Shown here: piece after piece, positions 47,989-57,097 of the stretch | Position numbering within the stretch: the first letter of the stretch is position 1 | Layout: the number at the start of each line of letters is the position of its first letter | Source of the DNA: an uncultured Agathobaculum sp. | GTDB taxonomy: Bacteria; Bacillota; Clostridia; Oscillospirales; Butyricicoccaceae | NCBI RefSeq assembly: GCF_944380975.1 | Contig: NZ_CALWJK010000006.1 | Location: forward strand, 1-64,000 | DNA length: 64,000 bases | Direction of reading: 5' to 3' | Position numbers and translations under genes: made by a program | Notes under the pieces: model-generated | Databases searched by the model: none | Seen by the model: the letters and a program-made list of their open reading frames with translations, nothing else | Told to the model about the DNA's origin: nothing

Positions 47989-49333
47989 TAAACGCCCGCG
48001 CACGGCGCGCGAAACCGCAGCCTTTGCACTGTTCGCCATGAATGAGGATGGCGCGTGGTCGGACGGTGCGCTGCACCAGTGCCTTGCCCGCGTGTCACTC
48101 GAGGGGCGCGATGCAGCGCTTGCTTCCCGACTGGTATACGGCACGGTGCAGAATGAAATGCTGCTCGATTGGTATCTGCGGCACTTTTCCAGCGTGCGGC
48201 TCAAAAAAATCGCGCCGCGCGTGCATAGTTGCCTGCGTATGGGGCTGTATCAGCTGATTTTGATGGATAAAATCCCGCCGCACGCCGCAGTTGCGGAGAC
48301 GGTGGAGCTGGTGCGGCGGTACTGCCGCGCGGACGGGCGCACGGTTTCGTTTGCCAATGCCGTGCTGCGGCACGCGGCGGACGCAGCACAAAACGGAAGC
48401 CTGCCCGTGCTGGACTGCCCGGACAAGGAAAGCTACTATGCGCTCCGATACAGCCACCCCGAATGGCTGGTACGGTTGTGGTCGGAGCAGTTCGGGCGCA
48501 AAATGACCGAAAAACTGTGTCAGGCGGACAACGCGGATACGCCGGTGTCCGTGCGCGTCAATCTGATGAAAACCACGCCCGAGGCTGCATGTGCCGCGCT
48601 CGAAAGTGCGGGACTGACCGTGCAGGTGCATCCGGCATTCGACGATATCCTGCTTTGCACGGGTGGAGACGTCGCGGCGACACCCGCATTTCAGGCGGGC
48701 GAAATTACCGTGCAGGACGCGGCAAGCGCGCTGGCCGCGGCGGTGGCTGACCCCAAACCGGGCGACACGGTGCTCGACTGCTGTGCAGCGCCCGGCGGCA
48801 AGAGCTTTGCCATGGCGGGACGTATGCAGGGGAGCGGCAGCGTGACCTCGTGCGACATTTACGAACATAAGCTGAACCGCATCCGTGAGGGCGCGCAGCG
48901 GCTGGGGCTTTCGAACATCCAGACCGCTTTACAGGATGCGTCTGCACCGCGAGACGAGTGGAAGGGCGCGGCGGACGTGGTGCTGTGCGACGTGCCCTGC
49001 TCGGGACTGGGTATCATCCGCAAAAAACCAGAGATTCGATACAAAGACCCCGCAGAGCTGGAAAACCTGCCCGCTTTGCAGGCGAAAATCCTACAAAACT
49101 GCGCGCAGTATGTGAAAGACGACGGCACGCTGGTCTATTCGACCTGCACGATCTTACAGCGCGAGAATGAGGATGTGGTGCGCGCATTTCTCGCGGCAAA
49201 CCCGTCGTTTGAGGCCGTGCCGTGGGAGCACAAAGCATGCGGCGCGCGTGAGGATGGCATGGTGACGCTGTTGCCGCCCGTACATCAGACCGACGGCTTT
49301 TTTATCGCTAAACTAAGGAAGAGGAACGCATGA
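47981..49333 (+). CDS. rsmB: 16S rRNA m5C967 methyltransferase RsmB
   Basis: A 450-residue enzyme. The N-terminal NusB-like domain (about 1-140: RETAAFALFAMNEDGAWSDG; RLVYGTVQNEMLLDWYLR) precedes the methyltransferase core with the SAM-binding VLDCCAAPGGKSFAMAG, the catalytic Cys in CDVPCSGLGIIRKKPEIRY and the second Cys in YSTCTILQRENEDV. ATG 47981 lies within the end of the preceding gene, with TGGAGG upstream. Confidence 0.95.
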   Translation: MTDKRPRTARETAAFALFAMNEDGAWSDGALHQCLARVSLEGRDAALASRLVYGTVQNEMLLDWYLRHFSSVRLKKIAPRVHSCLRMGLYQLILMDKIPPHAAVAETVELVRRYCRADGRTVSFANAVLRHAADAAQNGSLPVLDCPDKESYYALRYSHPEWLVRLWSEQFGRKMTEKLCQADNADTPVSVRVNLMKTTPEAACAALESAGLTVQVHPAFDDILLCTGGDVAATPAFQAGEITVQDAASALAAAVADPKPGDTVLDCCAAPGGKSFAMAGRMQGSGSVTSCDIYEHKLNRIREGAQRLGLSNIQTALQDASAPRDEWKGAADVVLCDVPCSGLGIIRKKPEIRYKDPAELENLPALQAKILQNCAQYVKDDGTLVYSTCTILQRENEDVVRAFLAANPSFEAVPWEHKACGAREDGMVTLLPPVHQTDGFFIAKLRKRNA

Positions 49334-50364
49334 CAGAGATCAAGTCCCTGACAATCGAAGAACTGAAAGCGGAACTCGCCCAGATGGGCGAAAAGCCGTT
49401 CCGCGCGGGACAGATCTTCAAATGGCTCCACCAAGGGGTAGAGTCCTTTGAAGAGATGTCCAATCTGTCCAAAGACCTACGCGCAAGGCTTGCGGAACGC
49501 TTTGTGCTGACTGTGCCGCAGGTGGCGCGCAAGCAGGTGAGCAAAGTCGATGGCACGGTGAAATATCTGTGGCGGCTGCGGGACGGTGATTGCGTCGAGT
49601 CCGTACTCATGCACTACGAGCATGGCGTATCGGTCTGTGTGTCCACGCAGGTGGGCTGCCGGATGGGATGCAAGTTTTGCGCTTCTGGTCTGAACGGCCT
49701 CAAGCGCCACCTATCCGCAGGCGAAATTTTGGATGAAGTGCTGTTCATGCAGAAGGACAGCGGTGAGACGGTGTCCAACATTGTGTTGATGGGCACGGGT
49801 GAGCCGCTGGACAACTACGACAACGTGCTCAAATTTCTGCATCTGGTCAGCTGTCCGGAGGGCGTGAACATCGGCCAGCGGCATATTTCCTTGTCAACGA
49901 GCGGAATTGCTGATAAAATAGAGAAATTAGCGGGAGAAAAATTGCAGATCACGTTGTCGGTGTCCCTGCACGCGCCGGATGACGAGACGCGCTCGTCCAT
50001 TATGCCGGTAAACGACGCCTATCCGGTCGAGCGGCTGATGCGTGCCTGCCGGTACTATTTCGATACCACCGGACGGCGTATTTCCTATGAGTACATGATG
50101 GCGCGTGACAAAACCGACCGCCCGTGGCAGGCGGAAAAACTGGCTTCGCTCCTGCGAGGCAGGCCTGCGCACGTCAACCTGATTCCGCTCAATGAGGTGG
50201 CGGAAAGCCCACTGCGGCCCTCGCGACCGGAAGCGGTGCGCCGCTTCCAGCAGGCGCTGGAAAAGCGCGGCGTGACCGCGACCGTGCGCCGGAAGCTCGG
50301 CCCGGATATTGATGCTGCCTGCGGGCAGCTGCGCCGCAGGGAACTGCAAAAACAGCAGAATTAA
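49330..50364 (+). CDS. rlmN: 23S rRNA/tRNA (adenine-C2) methyltransferase RlmN
   Basis: A 344-residue radical SAM enzyme that methylates A2503 of 23S rRNA. It has the N-terminal SLTIEELKAELAQMGEKPFR, the cluster motif GCRMGCKFCASG (CxxxCxxC), VLMGTGEPLDNYDNV, SLSTSGIADKI and SLHAPDDETRSSIMPVN. The methyl-carrying and resolving Cys are expected in the C-terminal part. It overlaps rsmB by 4 bp. Confidence 0.96.
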   Translation: MTEIKSLTIEELKAELAQMGEKPFRAGQIFKWLHQGVESFEEMSNLSKDLRARLAERFVLTVPQVARKQVSKVDGTVKYLWRLRDGDCVESVLMHYEHGVSVCVSTQVGCRMGCKFCASGLNGLKRHLSAGEILDEVLFMQKDSGETVSNIVLMGTGEPLDNYDNVLKFLHLVSCPEGVNIGQRHISLSTSGIADKIEKLAGEKLQITLSVSLHAPDDETRSSIMPVNDAYPVERLMRACRYYFDTTGRRISYEYMMARDKTDRPWQAEKLASLLRGRPAHVNLIPLNEVAESPLRPSRPEAVRRFQQALEKRGVTATVRRKLGPDIDAACGQLRRRELQKQQN

Positions 50365-50433
50365 GTCCGGTTTCACCGAAATCGGATACCCGAATGGGAG
50401 ATATCATCCTTACAAGACACTGGAGGTGTTCCT

Positions 50434-51186
50434 ATGGAATGGTTTGGCTTGACGGACAGAGGCCGTGTGCGCCCGACCAATCAGGATATCTATCAAATCG
50501 AAGTGCGGGAGGAGAACCAGACCGCACTGCTTGTCGTGTGTGACGGCATGGGTGGGGCAAACGCGGGCAATGTAGCCAGTCGTTTTGCTGCGCAGTCGTT
50601 TGTGGAGTATGCGCGCGGCATGCTGGACCGCGAACTGGATGCCGCAAAGCGGCAGGCGCTGCTGACGCATGCGCTCGTGCAGGCGAACGACACGGTGTTT
50701 TCGCTTGCTGGACGGCAGCCCGAATTCCGCGGCATGGGCACAACGCTGGTTGCGGCGCTCGTACAGGGCGATCAGGTGACTGTGCTGAATGTTGGGGATA
50801 GTCGCGCCTACTTATTCGACGGCACACGCCTGCACCAGCTGACCGAGGACCACTCCTATGTCGAGGAGATGCGCCGACAGGGCCGCATCACCGAGGCGGA
50901 CGCCCGCACGCATCCGCAAAAGAACCTGATCACCCGCGCAGTCGGCGTCGAGCCGGATGTGGACGGCGATCTGTTTGAAGCGCGGCTCGCGCCGGGCGAG
51001 ATGCTGCTGCTTTGCTCGGACGGCCTGACCGGTATGGTGGAGGATGAGAAAATCGCGCAGACACTGAAAGATGCCAAAACGCTCGCACTGGCGGGCGATG
51101 CGCTGCTGACCCTCGCGCTGGAGGGCGGCGGCCGCGATAATATCACGGTTGCGCTGTTCACCCGCGGCGCGGAAGAGGAGGCGTAA
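50434..51186 (+). CDS. stp: PP2C-family serine/threonine phosphatase
   Basis: A 250-residue phosphatase that reverses PASTA-kinase phosphorylation. Metal-binding motifs are RVRPTNQDIYQ, VCDGMGGANAGNVASRF, VLNVGDSRAYLF, LCSDGLTGMVEDE and GGGRDNITVALF. GGAGGTGTTCCT precedes ATG 50434. pknB follows 6 bp after it, the usual stp-pknB-rsgA order. Confidence 0.95.
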   Translation: MEWFGLTDRGRVRPTNQDIYQIEVREENQTALLVVCDGMGGANAGNVASRFAAQSFVEYARGMLDRELDAAKRQALLTHALVQANDTVFSLAGRQPEFRGMGTTLVAALVQGDQVTVLNVGDSRAYLFDGTRLHQLTEDHSYVEEMRRQGRITEADARTHPQKNLITRAVGVEPDVDGDLFEARLAPGEMLLLCSDGLTGMVEDEKIAQTLKDAKTLALAGDALLTLALEGGGRDNITVALFTRGAEEEA

Positions 51187-51192
51187 CTCCCT

Positions 51193-53250
51193 ATGGACAA
51201 ATATATCGGCAAACTGCTCGGCGGCCGGTATGAGATCATTGACGTGGTCGGCGTTGGCGGCATGGCGGTCGTTTATCGCGCGCGTGATGTGGTGCTCAAC
51301 CGCTATGTCGCCGTGAAGATTCTCAAGGACGAATATGCCAAGGACCCGGATATCCGCAAGCGGTTCTCGATCGAGTCGCAGGCGGTCGCTAAGCTCAGCC
51401 ATCACAATATCGTTTCAGTATTCGACGTCGGCAGCGAGAATGGCACGGACTATATCGTCATGGAACTGATCGAGGGTATCACCCTCAAAGAATATTTGCA
51501 GAAAAAGGGTCACTTGGGCTGGCAAGAGTCCGTGTTCTTTGCGGAACAGATCTGCCGCGCGCTCATCCACGCACATTCCCGCGGCATTATCCATCAGGAC
51601 ATCAAGCCGCAGAATGTCATCATCCTGCGTGACGGTACCGCCAAACTGACCGACTTCGGCATTGCGTCCTTTGCCACCACCCAGGAAACACGCGTGGTGC
51701 AGGAGGCCATCGGCTCGGTGCATTATATCTCGCCCGAACAGGCGAAAGGCTCCAAGATCGACTACCGGACGGACATTTACTCGCTGGGCGTCGTGATGTA
51801 CGAAATGCTCACCGGCAAGCTGCCGTTCGAGGGCGAAACCGCCTTGCAGGTCGTGATGCAGCACCTCAATGCCGTGCCGCTTGCGCCGAGCGAACTGATG
51901 CCCGGCATCCCCAAGGGGCTGGATGAGGTGGTCATGCATGCCATGTGCGCCAATATCGGCAGACGCTACGCCTCGGCGGAAGCGCTGTACGCGGATTTGG
52001 AGCAACTCAAGAACAATGCGCAGACACGCTTTGGTTATGCCTATACGGATGACGAGACGGGCGAGACGCAGGTCATTGGCCGCGACGTGCAGCGGGCCGC
52101 GCGACGCACGGCTGCGCAGGAACAGGCGGCGCACGCGGCGGCGCAGCGCCGTGAGACAGCTACGGCTGTACGCGAGCCGGAGGGCTTCTTTGACCGCCTA
52201 GCCGAGCGGCCGGGACTGGCTGCAGGAATTGCAGTGGCGGTCGTGGCGGTGATCGCGCTGGTGGTGGTCGGCCTGTTGATCGCAACGGGCGGCAATGGCG
52301 AGGAAAAACTGACGGTACCTTCGCTGGTCGGGCAGACGATCGACGATGTGATGGCCGATACGAGCTACACCTCTCAGTTTACGATCGAAGAAGCGGCCGA
52401 GCGGAAGGAATCGGATCGGCCTGTCGGTGAGATCCTTGAGCAGGACCCCGAACCGGGCACCAAGGTGACCAAGGGTGCGATCATTACACTGACAGTCTCT
52501 GCGGGCGGCGACAATGTCAGCGACACCTATAAGATTATTGACTTTAAGGGCCGTACGCTGGAATATGCGCAGGCCATGCTGGACGAGCATGATGTCAGCT
52601 ACCAGACGCAGGAGGAATACAGCGACGAGGTCGAAGCGGGCAAGATCACCCGCACCGATCCTGCAGCTGGGCAGGAGCTGGAAAAGGGCGCGACGCTGAC
52701 CATTTATATCAGCAAGGGCAAGGAGGACAAGAAGGCCTCGGTGCCCGATCTGTACGGTCTGTCGCAGAGTGCGGCAGAGAAAGCACTGACGGATAAGGGC
52801 CTGGTGCTCGGCTCAGTCGATCAGGTGGAAAGCTCGGCTTCGGTCGGTACGGTCGTCTGGCAGTCGGTGAGCAAAGATACGGAGGTCAGCCAAGGAACCA
52901 CGATCAACATTCAGATATCCAAGGGCAAGAGCGAGCAGCCGACCACGCCGGACACTTCGGATGAGGATGAGCAGCCGGAGACCGGCGGCGAGAGCGGCGG
53001 CAGCAACGGCGGCGATACGCAGGAGCCGACCACACCTACCACTGGTTCGGCGACCATTCCGGTGGCGTTGCCGGATAACACGGATATGGCGCATGTGGTT
53101 ATCTCGGTCGACGGCGTGGTACAGTACGACGAGACGCATGAGACCAGTCTGGGCAGCATTTCTGTGCCGCTGACCAGCACGCCCGGGCAGCATGAGGTCA
53201 CGGTCAGCGTGGACGGCGTATCCAGCTCGCAGACCTATACGTTCAGCTGA
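51193..53250 (+). CDS. pknB: PASTA-domain serine/threonine protein kinase
   Basis: A 685-residue membrane kinase. The kinase domain (about 10-270) has the glycine loop GVGGMAVVY, VAVKIL, DFG and an activation-segment SVHYISPEQ. The catalytic loop reads HQDIKPQN instead of HRDIKPQN. A juxtamembrane segment, one TM helix (about 337-357) and three PASTA domains follow (about 370-440, 445-515, 518-580). After a Thr/Glu/Gly-rich linker comes an extra beta-rich domain of about 70 residues (TIPVALPDNTDMAHVVISVD). It responds to muropeptides or lipid II and controls growth and cell-wall synthesis in Firmicutes. Confidence 0.95.
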   Translation: MDKYIGKLLGGRYEIIDVVGVGGMAVVYRARDVVLNRYVAVKILKDEYAKDPDIRKRFSIESQAVAKLSHHNIVSVFDVGSENGTDYIVMELIEGITLKEYLQKKGHLGWQESVFFAEQICRALIHAHSRGIIHQDIKPQNVIILRDGTAKLTDFGIASFATTQETRVVQEAIGSVHYISPEQAKGSKIDYRTDIYSLGVVMYEMLTGKLPFEGETALQVVMQHLNAVPLAPSELMPGIPKGLDEVVMHAMCANIGRRYASAEALYADLEQLKNNAQTRFGYAYTDDETGETQVIGRDVQRAARRTAAQEQAAHAAAQRRETATAVREPEGFFDRLAERPGLAAGIAVAVVAVIALVVVGLLIATGGNGEEKLTVPSLVGQTIDDVMADTSYTSQFTIEEAAERKESDRPVGEILEQDPEPGTKVTKGAIITLTVSAGGDNVSDTYKIIDFKGRTLEYAQAMLDEHDVSYQTQEEYSDEVEAGKITRTDPAAGQELEKGATLTIYISKGKEDKKASVPDLYGLSQSAAEKALTDKGLVLGSVDQVESSASVGTVVWQSVSKDTEVSQGTTINIQISKGKSEQPTTPDTSDEDEQPETGGESGGSNGGDTQEPTTPTTGSATIPVALPDNTDMAHVVISVDGVVQYDETHETSLGSISVPLTSTPGQHEVTVSVDGVSSSQTYTFS

Positions 53251-53266
53251 TGGAAGGGGCGAAAGC

Positions 53267-54166
53267 TTGATCGAAGGGATCATTCTCAAGGGCATCGGCG
53301 GGTTCTACTATGTGGATACCGCCGAGGGCCTGATCGAGTGCAAGGCGCGCGGACGCTTTCGGAAAACCGTGGGTAAGCCTATCGTGGGCGACCGCGTGAC
53401 ACTCGAAATCCAGCCGGAGGACGGTACGGGCTATCTGCTTGATATCGCACCGCGCAAAAACAGTCTGGTGCGACCCGCTGTGGCCAACCTTGATCTGCTG
53501 GTTGCGGTCGCATCGGCAGCCCCGCCCGTGACCGACCCGTTCCTGATCGACAAGGTGACCGCCATTGCGGTGCACAAGGAGATCAGCGCGCTGGTGGTTA
53601 TCAATAAAACGGACGAAAACCCGGGCGACGCGCTGTTTGAGGCCTATCAGAAAAGCGGTATTGACGTGCTGCGCGTCAGCGCGCTGACCGGAGAGGGCAT
53701 TGATGAACTCAAAGCGCGTCTGCGTGGCCGCGTGGCAGCGTTTGCGGGCAACTCGGGCGTGGGCAAGTCAAGCGTACTCAACCGCATCGACCCGCAGTTC
53801 GGTGCGGCGGTGGGCGCAATTTCCGACCGCATCGGTCGCGGTAAGCACACGACGCGTCACGTCGAGCTGCATCCGATCGAGGGCGGCGGCTACATCGCGG
53901 ACACGCCGGGCTTTTCCTCGTTTGAGACCGAGCAGATGGATCTGGTGCTGGCAGAGGATCTGCAATATGCGTTTCCCGAGTTTGCGCCCTATCTGGGGCA
54001 GTGTAAGTTTACCGGCTGCGCGCACGTCAAGGAAAAGGGCTGCGCGGTGTTGGCGGCAGTCGAGGCAGGAGAAATTGCTCGCAGCCGCCACGAAAGTTAT
54101 GTCAAGCTGTATGATAGCGTAAAGGATTTGAAGCAATGGGAGATTTCCAAGGGCGGCACGCGTTGA
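53267..54166 (+). CDS. rsgA: Small-subunit-assembly GTPase RsgA
   Basis: A 299-residue circularly permuted GTPase that helps mature the 30S subunit. It has an N-terminal OB fold, then G4 NKTDE, G1 GNSGVGKSSVLN and G3 DTPGFSSF in permuted order, and a C-terminal zinc motif (CKFTGCAHVKEKGC). The TTG start at 53267 is chosen for GGAAGGGG 7 bases upstream. It overlaps the thiamine pyrophosphokinase gene by 31 bp. Confidence 0.95.
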   Translation: MIEGIILKGIGGFYYVDTAEGLIECKARGRFRKTVGKPIVGDRVTLEIQPEDGTGYLLDIAPRKNSLVRPAVANLDLLVAVASAAPPVTDPFLIDKVTAIAVHKEISALVVINKTDENPGDALFEAYQKSGIDVLRVSALTGEGIDELKARLRGRVAAFAGNSGVGKSSVLNRIDPQFGAAVGAISDRIGRGKHTTRHVELHPIEGGGYIADTPGFSSFETEQMDLVLAEDLQYAFPEFAPYLGQCKFTGCAHVKEKGCAVLAAVEAGEIARSRHESYVKLYDSVKDLKQWEISKGGTR

Positions 54167-54798
54167 TTTTTGCCGCTGCACCCGAAACCGAATACGGCTA
54201 CATCCGCGCGTTTCTGGACGAGCATCCGGACGCGCTGATCGCTTGCGCGGACGGTGGTCTGCGCCATGCGCGTGCGCTCGGGCTGCATCCGGATTTTATG
54301 ATTTCGGACTGCGATTCCATGCCTGAGGTCGAGGGGACGGAGATCATCCGTCTGAAGCCGGAAAAGGACGACACAGATACGCAGGGCTGCTTGCGTGAGG
54401 TGTTTCGCCGCGGCTGCACCGAGGCAACGCTCGTCTGTGCGACCGGCGGACGCATCGACCATATGCTGGCGAACCTGTCGCTTCTGGAAGAGGCGCACGA
54501 TCTAGGCGGATATCTGACCGTACTCGACCGGCAAAACCGCATCGTTTTGCATGAGGGCGGCTGCCGGAAATTCAAAATGCCGGCGGCATATCGCTATTTC
54601 TCCATCGTGCCGCTTGATGCTGTCCTGCACGGCGTGACGATCGAAAATGCAAAATACCCGCTGCGTGATGCAACAGTCACGCGTGCGGGGATGGTCACGA
54701 TCTCCAATGAGGCTGCGGAAAATGCGACTGTTACGGTCGAAATCAGGGACGGGCGTGCGCTCGTCGTCTTTTCGCGCGATCTGACCACCGCTTTGTGA
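54136..54798 (+). CDS. thiN: Thiamine pyrophosphokinase
   Basis: A 220-residue enzyme that makes thiamine diphosphate from thiamine and ATP. It has LIACADGGLRHARALGLHPD, the acidic ISDCDSMPEV, LKPEKDDTDTQGCLREVF and TGGRIDHMLANLSLL, the usual TPK motifs. The long 31-bp overlap with rsgA is odd but the first residues (MGDFQGRHALIFAAAPETEY) look genuine. The order pknB-rsgA-(rpe)-thiN is known from Bacillus; rpe is missing here. Confidence 0.92.
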   Translation: MGDFQGRHALIFAAAPETEYGYIRAFLDEHPDALIACADGGLRHARALGLHPDFMISDCDSMPEVEGTEIIRLKPEKDDTDTQGCLREVFRRGCTEATLVCATGGRIDHMLANLSLLEEAHDLGGYLTVLDRQNRIVLHEGGCRKFKMPAAYRYFSIVPLDAVLHGVTIENAKYPLRDATVTRAGMVTISNEAAENATVTVEIRDGRALVVFSRDLTTAL

Positions 54799-54810
54799 AA
54801 TATCCACACC

Positions 54811-54838
54811 AAAACCGCCCCAAACCGGCGGTTTTTCT
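54811..54838 (+). terminator. Terminator of the long housekeeping operon
   Basis: AAACCGCC/GGCGGTTT with loop CCAAACC, then TTTC. Confidence 0.7.
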
Positions 54839-54871
54839 ATTCTTCTGTTTTGCAGTTTTGCAGGCGCAGAC

Positions 54872-54900
54872 TTGCAAAAATAAACCGGCAGGCATATAAT
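54872..54900 (+). promoter_or_regulatory. Promoter of the aminotransferase gene
   Basis: TTGCAA (54872-54877), 17-bp spacer, TATAAT (54895-54900). TTTTGCA (54856-54862) and TGCAAAA (54873-54879) form an inverted repeat around the -35. Confidence 0.7.
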
Positions 54901-54935
54901 AAAATTATAGAGAGACGAAAAGGGAGTGCTGAGCA

Positions 54936-56135
54936 GTGGCATTGAAACCGATTTCCAGAATCGCAGCGGGGGTACAGGCATCAACGACGCTTGTCATTGA
55001 CTCGCTGTTCAAGCAGATGAAGGCCGAGGGCAAGGACGTAGTCGGCTTTGGCGCGGGCGAGCCGGATTTCCCGACCCCCGAGCACATCAAGCAGGCAGGC
55101 ATTGAGGCAATCGAGAACAATCTGACCCGCTATACGCCGGCCGCAGGCCTGATGGAGCTGCGTGAGGCCGCGTGCTATCGTCTGAAAACCGATTTCGGCC
55201 TGGAGTATGAGCCGAAGCAGATCGTTGTGGCTTCGGGTGCAAAGCACTCGGTCTATATTGCACTGATGACGCTGTGCAATCCGTGCGATGAGGTCGTCAT
55301 CGCCGCACCCTACTGGGTCAGCTATTCGGAAATGGTGCAGCAGGCGGGCGCGGTGCCGGTGATCGTCGCAGCTGAAGAGGAACAGGACTTTAAGATCTCA
55401 GCTGCCCAGCTGGACGCTGCAATCACGGACAAAACCAAGGTGTTCATGCTCAACTCGCCCTGCAACCCGACCGGTATGGTGTATACGCGCGAGGAACTGG
55501 AAGCGATCGCAGAGGTCTGCTGCCGTCACAATATCTATGTCATTGCGGATGAGATTTACTGCAATCTGGTGTATGATGACATTGAGTTTGTCTCCTTTGC
55601 TTCGCTGAATGAGGATGTTAAGAACCGCACCATCATCGTCAACGGTGTGTCCAAAAGCTATGCCATGACCGGCTGGCGCATTGGTTACAGTGCATCCAAC
55701 CCGGAGCTTGCTAAGGTAATGAGCAACTACCTAAGTCATTCGACTTCGGCGCCCTCTACAATCTCGCAGCATGCGGCGATCGTCGCACTCAAGGGCCCGC
55801 AGGAGGATATGCAGGTGATGAAGCAGGCGTTCGAGGCGCGCCGCGACCATTTGGTTGAGCGTATGAACCGCATCGAGGGCGTTTCCTGCATCAAGCCGCA
55901 GGGCGCATTCTATGTTATGATGAACATGAAGAACTTCCTCGGCAAGCAGATGTACGGCAAGACAATCGAGAGTGCGGAGGACTTCGCGCAGCTGTTCCTC
56001 GAAAAGGGCTTGGTTGCGACCGTACCGTGCACGGCGTTCGCCGCGCCGGGGTTTGTACGCTGGAGCTACGCGACTTCGCTGGCTGAGATCGACAAGGGTC
56101 TTGACCGGCTGGAGGAGTTCATCAAGAACGCATAA
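54936..56135 (+). CDS. Pyridoxal-phosphate-dependent aminotransferase (aspartate type)
   Basis: A 399-residue class I aminotransferase. GTG start after AAGGGAG. Motifs are GFGAGEPDFPTPEHI, RYTPAAGLMELREA, NSPCNPTGMVYTREEL, DEIYCNLVYDD and the PLP lysine in VNGVSKSYAMTGWRIGY; a C-terminal Arg (FVRWSYATS) should bind the substrate carboxylate. This matches the AspB/Ib subgroup that makes aspartate from oxaloacetate. Other amino acid specificity cannot be excluded. It stands alone between two terminators. Confidence 0.92.
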   Translation: MALKPISRIAAGVQASTTLVIDSLFKQMKAEGKDVVGFGAGEPDFPTPEHIKQAGIEAIENNLTRYTPAAGLMELREAACYRLKTDFGLEYEPKQIVVASGAKHSVYIALMTLCNPCDEVVIAAPYWVSYSEMVQQAGAVPVIVAAEEEQDFKISAAQLDAAITDKTKVFMLNSPCNPTGMVYTREELEAIAEVCCRHNIYVIADEIYCNLVYDDIEFVSFASLNEDVKNRTIIVNGVSKSYAMTGWRIGYSASNPELAKVMSNYLSHSTSAPSTISQHAAIVALKGPQEDMQVMKQAFEARRDHLVERMNRIEGVSCIKPQGAFYVMMNMKNFLGKQMYGKTIESAEDFAQLFLEKGLVATVPCTAFAAPGFVRWSYATSLAEIDKGLDRLEEFIKNA

Positions 56136-56149
56136 AGAGCAAGTATAGA

Positions 56150-56178
56150 AAAAAAGACGGGCAAAGCCCGTCTTTTTT
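56150..56178. terminator. Bidirectional terminator between the aminotransferase and GNAT genes
   Basis: AAAAAAGACGGGC and GCCCGTCTTTTTT form a 13-bp stem with a 3-base loop; suited to both convergent genes. Confidence 0.85.
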
Positions 56179-56193
56179 GTTGCGTATTTGTGT

Positions 56194-56841
56194 TTAAAAT
56201 GCGCCCAGCTGCAGCAGCGGAAGCAGCAGCCGGTATTCGGTGAAATCTCCGCAGGTATGTACTTGCTTGAGCTGGAAGCCAAAGTGCAGGTACATCCGCA
56301 CATTCTCACGCGTGAAGGTTTCCAAAATCACGGCTGGATACCCCTGCGAAACCGCGTGCTCGATTGCGCCTTCCAGCAGGTCGCGGGCAATGCCTGTGCC
56401 GCGATAGGGCTTATCGACTGCAAACTGCGCAATATAATAGGGTCGGCCGCAGTAGCGCCGATACCAGCGAGTGCTGTGCACATTCAGCACCGGGCGGCTG
56501 TTGCGCATGATCTGGGTCAGCAGCGGACGCGGGATGTCGTGCAGTTCTTTGCCGTGACGCAGGGCATAGAGAAATTGCCCGAGCGGGCCGAAATGCGCCA
56601 GACGCTGTGCATCTATGCCTGCAATCACGCCGGCAGGCGTGCCATCCGGACTGTCGCTGACAAAAATATCGCCGTGCGAGAAGAAATAGCCCTGTCCAAG
56701 ACCGAGCACAGTCGGGCCGATTTGCCGGGCGGTTTCCGGGTCGATGCCGGAAAATTGTTGCTGTAATTCGGCCTGATCGTAAAATTGGTCAAACATCAGT
56801 GCGGCCAGCGCCGCACGTTCCTCGCGCTTTGCTCTGCGCAT
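56194..56841 (-). CDS. GNAT-family N-acetyltransferase
   Basis: A 215-residue acetyltransferase. The C-terminal half has the GNAT core IAQFAVDKPYRGTGIARDLL with the acetyl-CoA loop, followed by AVSQGYPAVILETFTRENVR and MYLHFGFQ. The N-terminal half is helical and may form the substrate pocket. GGGAGGGATG precedes ATG 56841. It is monocistronic and divergent from purB. Substrate unknown. Confidence 0.85.
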   Translation of the reverse strand: MRRAKREERAALAALMFDQFYDQAELQQQFSGIDPETARQIGPTVLGLGQGYFFSHGDIFVSDSPDGTPAGVIAGIDAQRLAHFGPLGQFLYALRHGKELHDIPRPLLTQIMRNSRPVLNVHSTRWYRRYCGRPYYIAQFAVDKPYRGTGIARDLLEGAIEHAVSQGYPAVILETFTRENVRMYLHFGFQLKQVHTCGDFTEYRLLLPLLQLGAF

Positions 56842-56996
56842 GTCGCATCCCTCCCGTTTGCTTGTTATCCTGATGATAGCACGCCCTTTGACCGCCCGTC
56901 AAGCGGCAGGGCGCGGCAGCGTGTCAAATACGCGGGGCAGGGCGGGCAATTCTTTGTTTATTGTTACAATATGTGCGCGAAACAGGGCGATTTGGC

Positions 56997-57025
56997 TTGA
57001 AATAAACCGTATGGAGTGTTAAACT
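56997..57025 (+). promoter_or_regulatory. Promoter of purB
   Basis: TTGAAA (56997-57002), 17-bp spacer, TAAACT (57020-57025). Confidence 0.5.
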
Positions 57026-57097
57026 AAACAAGATGTATAATTGTCTGCCCGTTTGCTGTTGCAATCAAAAAAAGACAGAGTTGAAAGGACGACTGAC

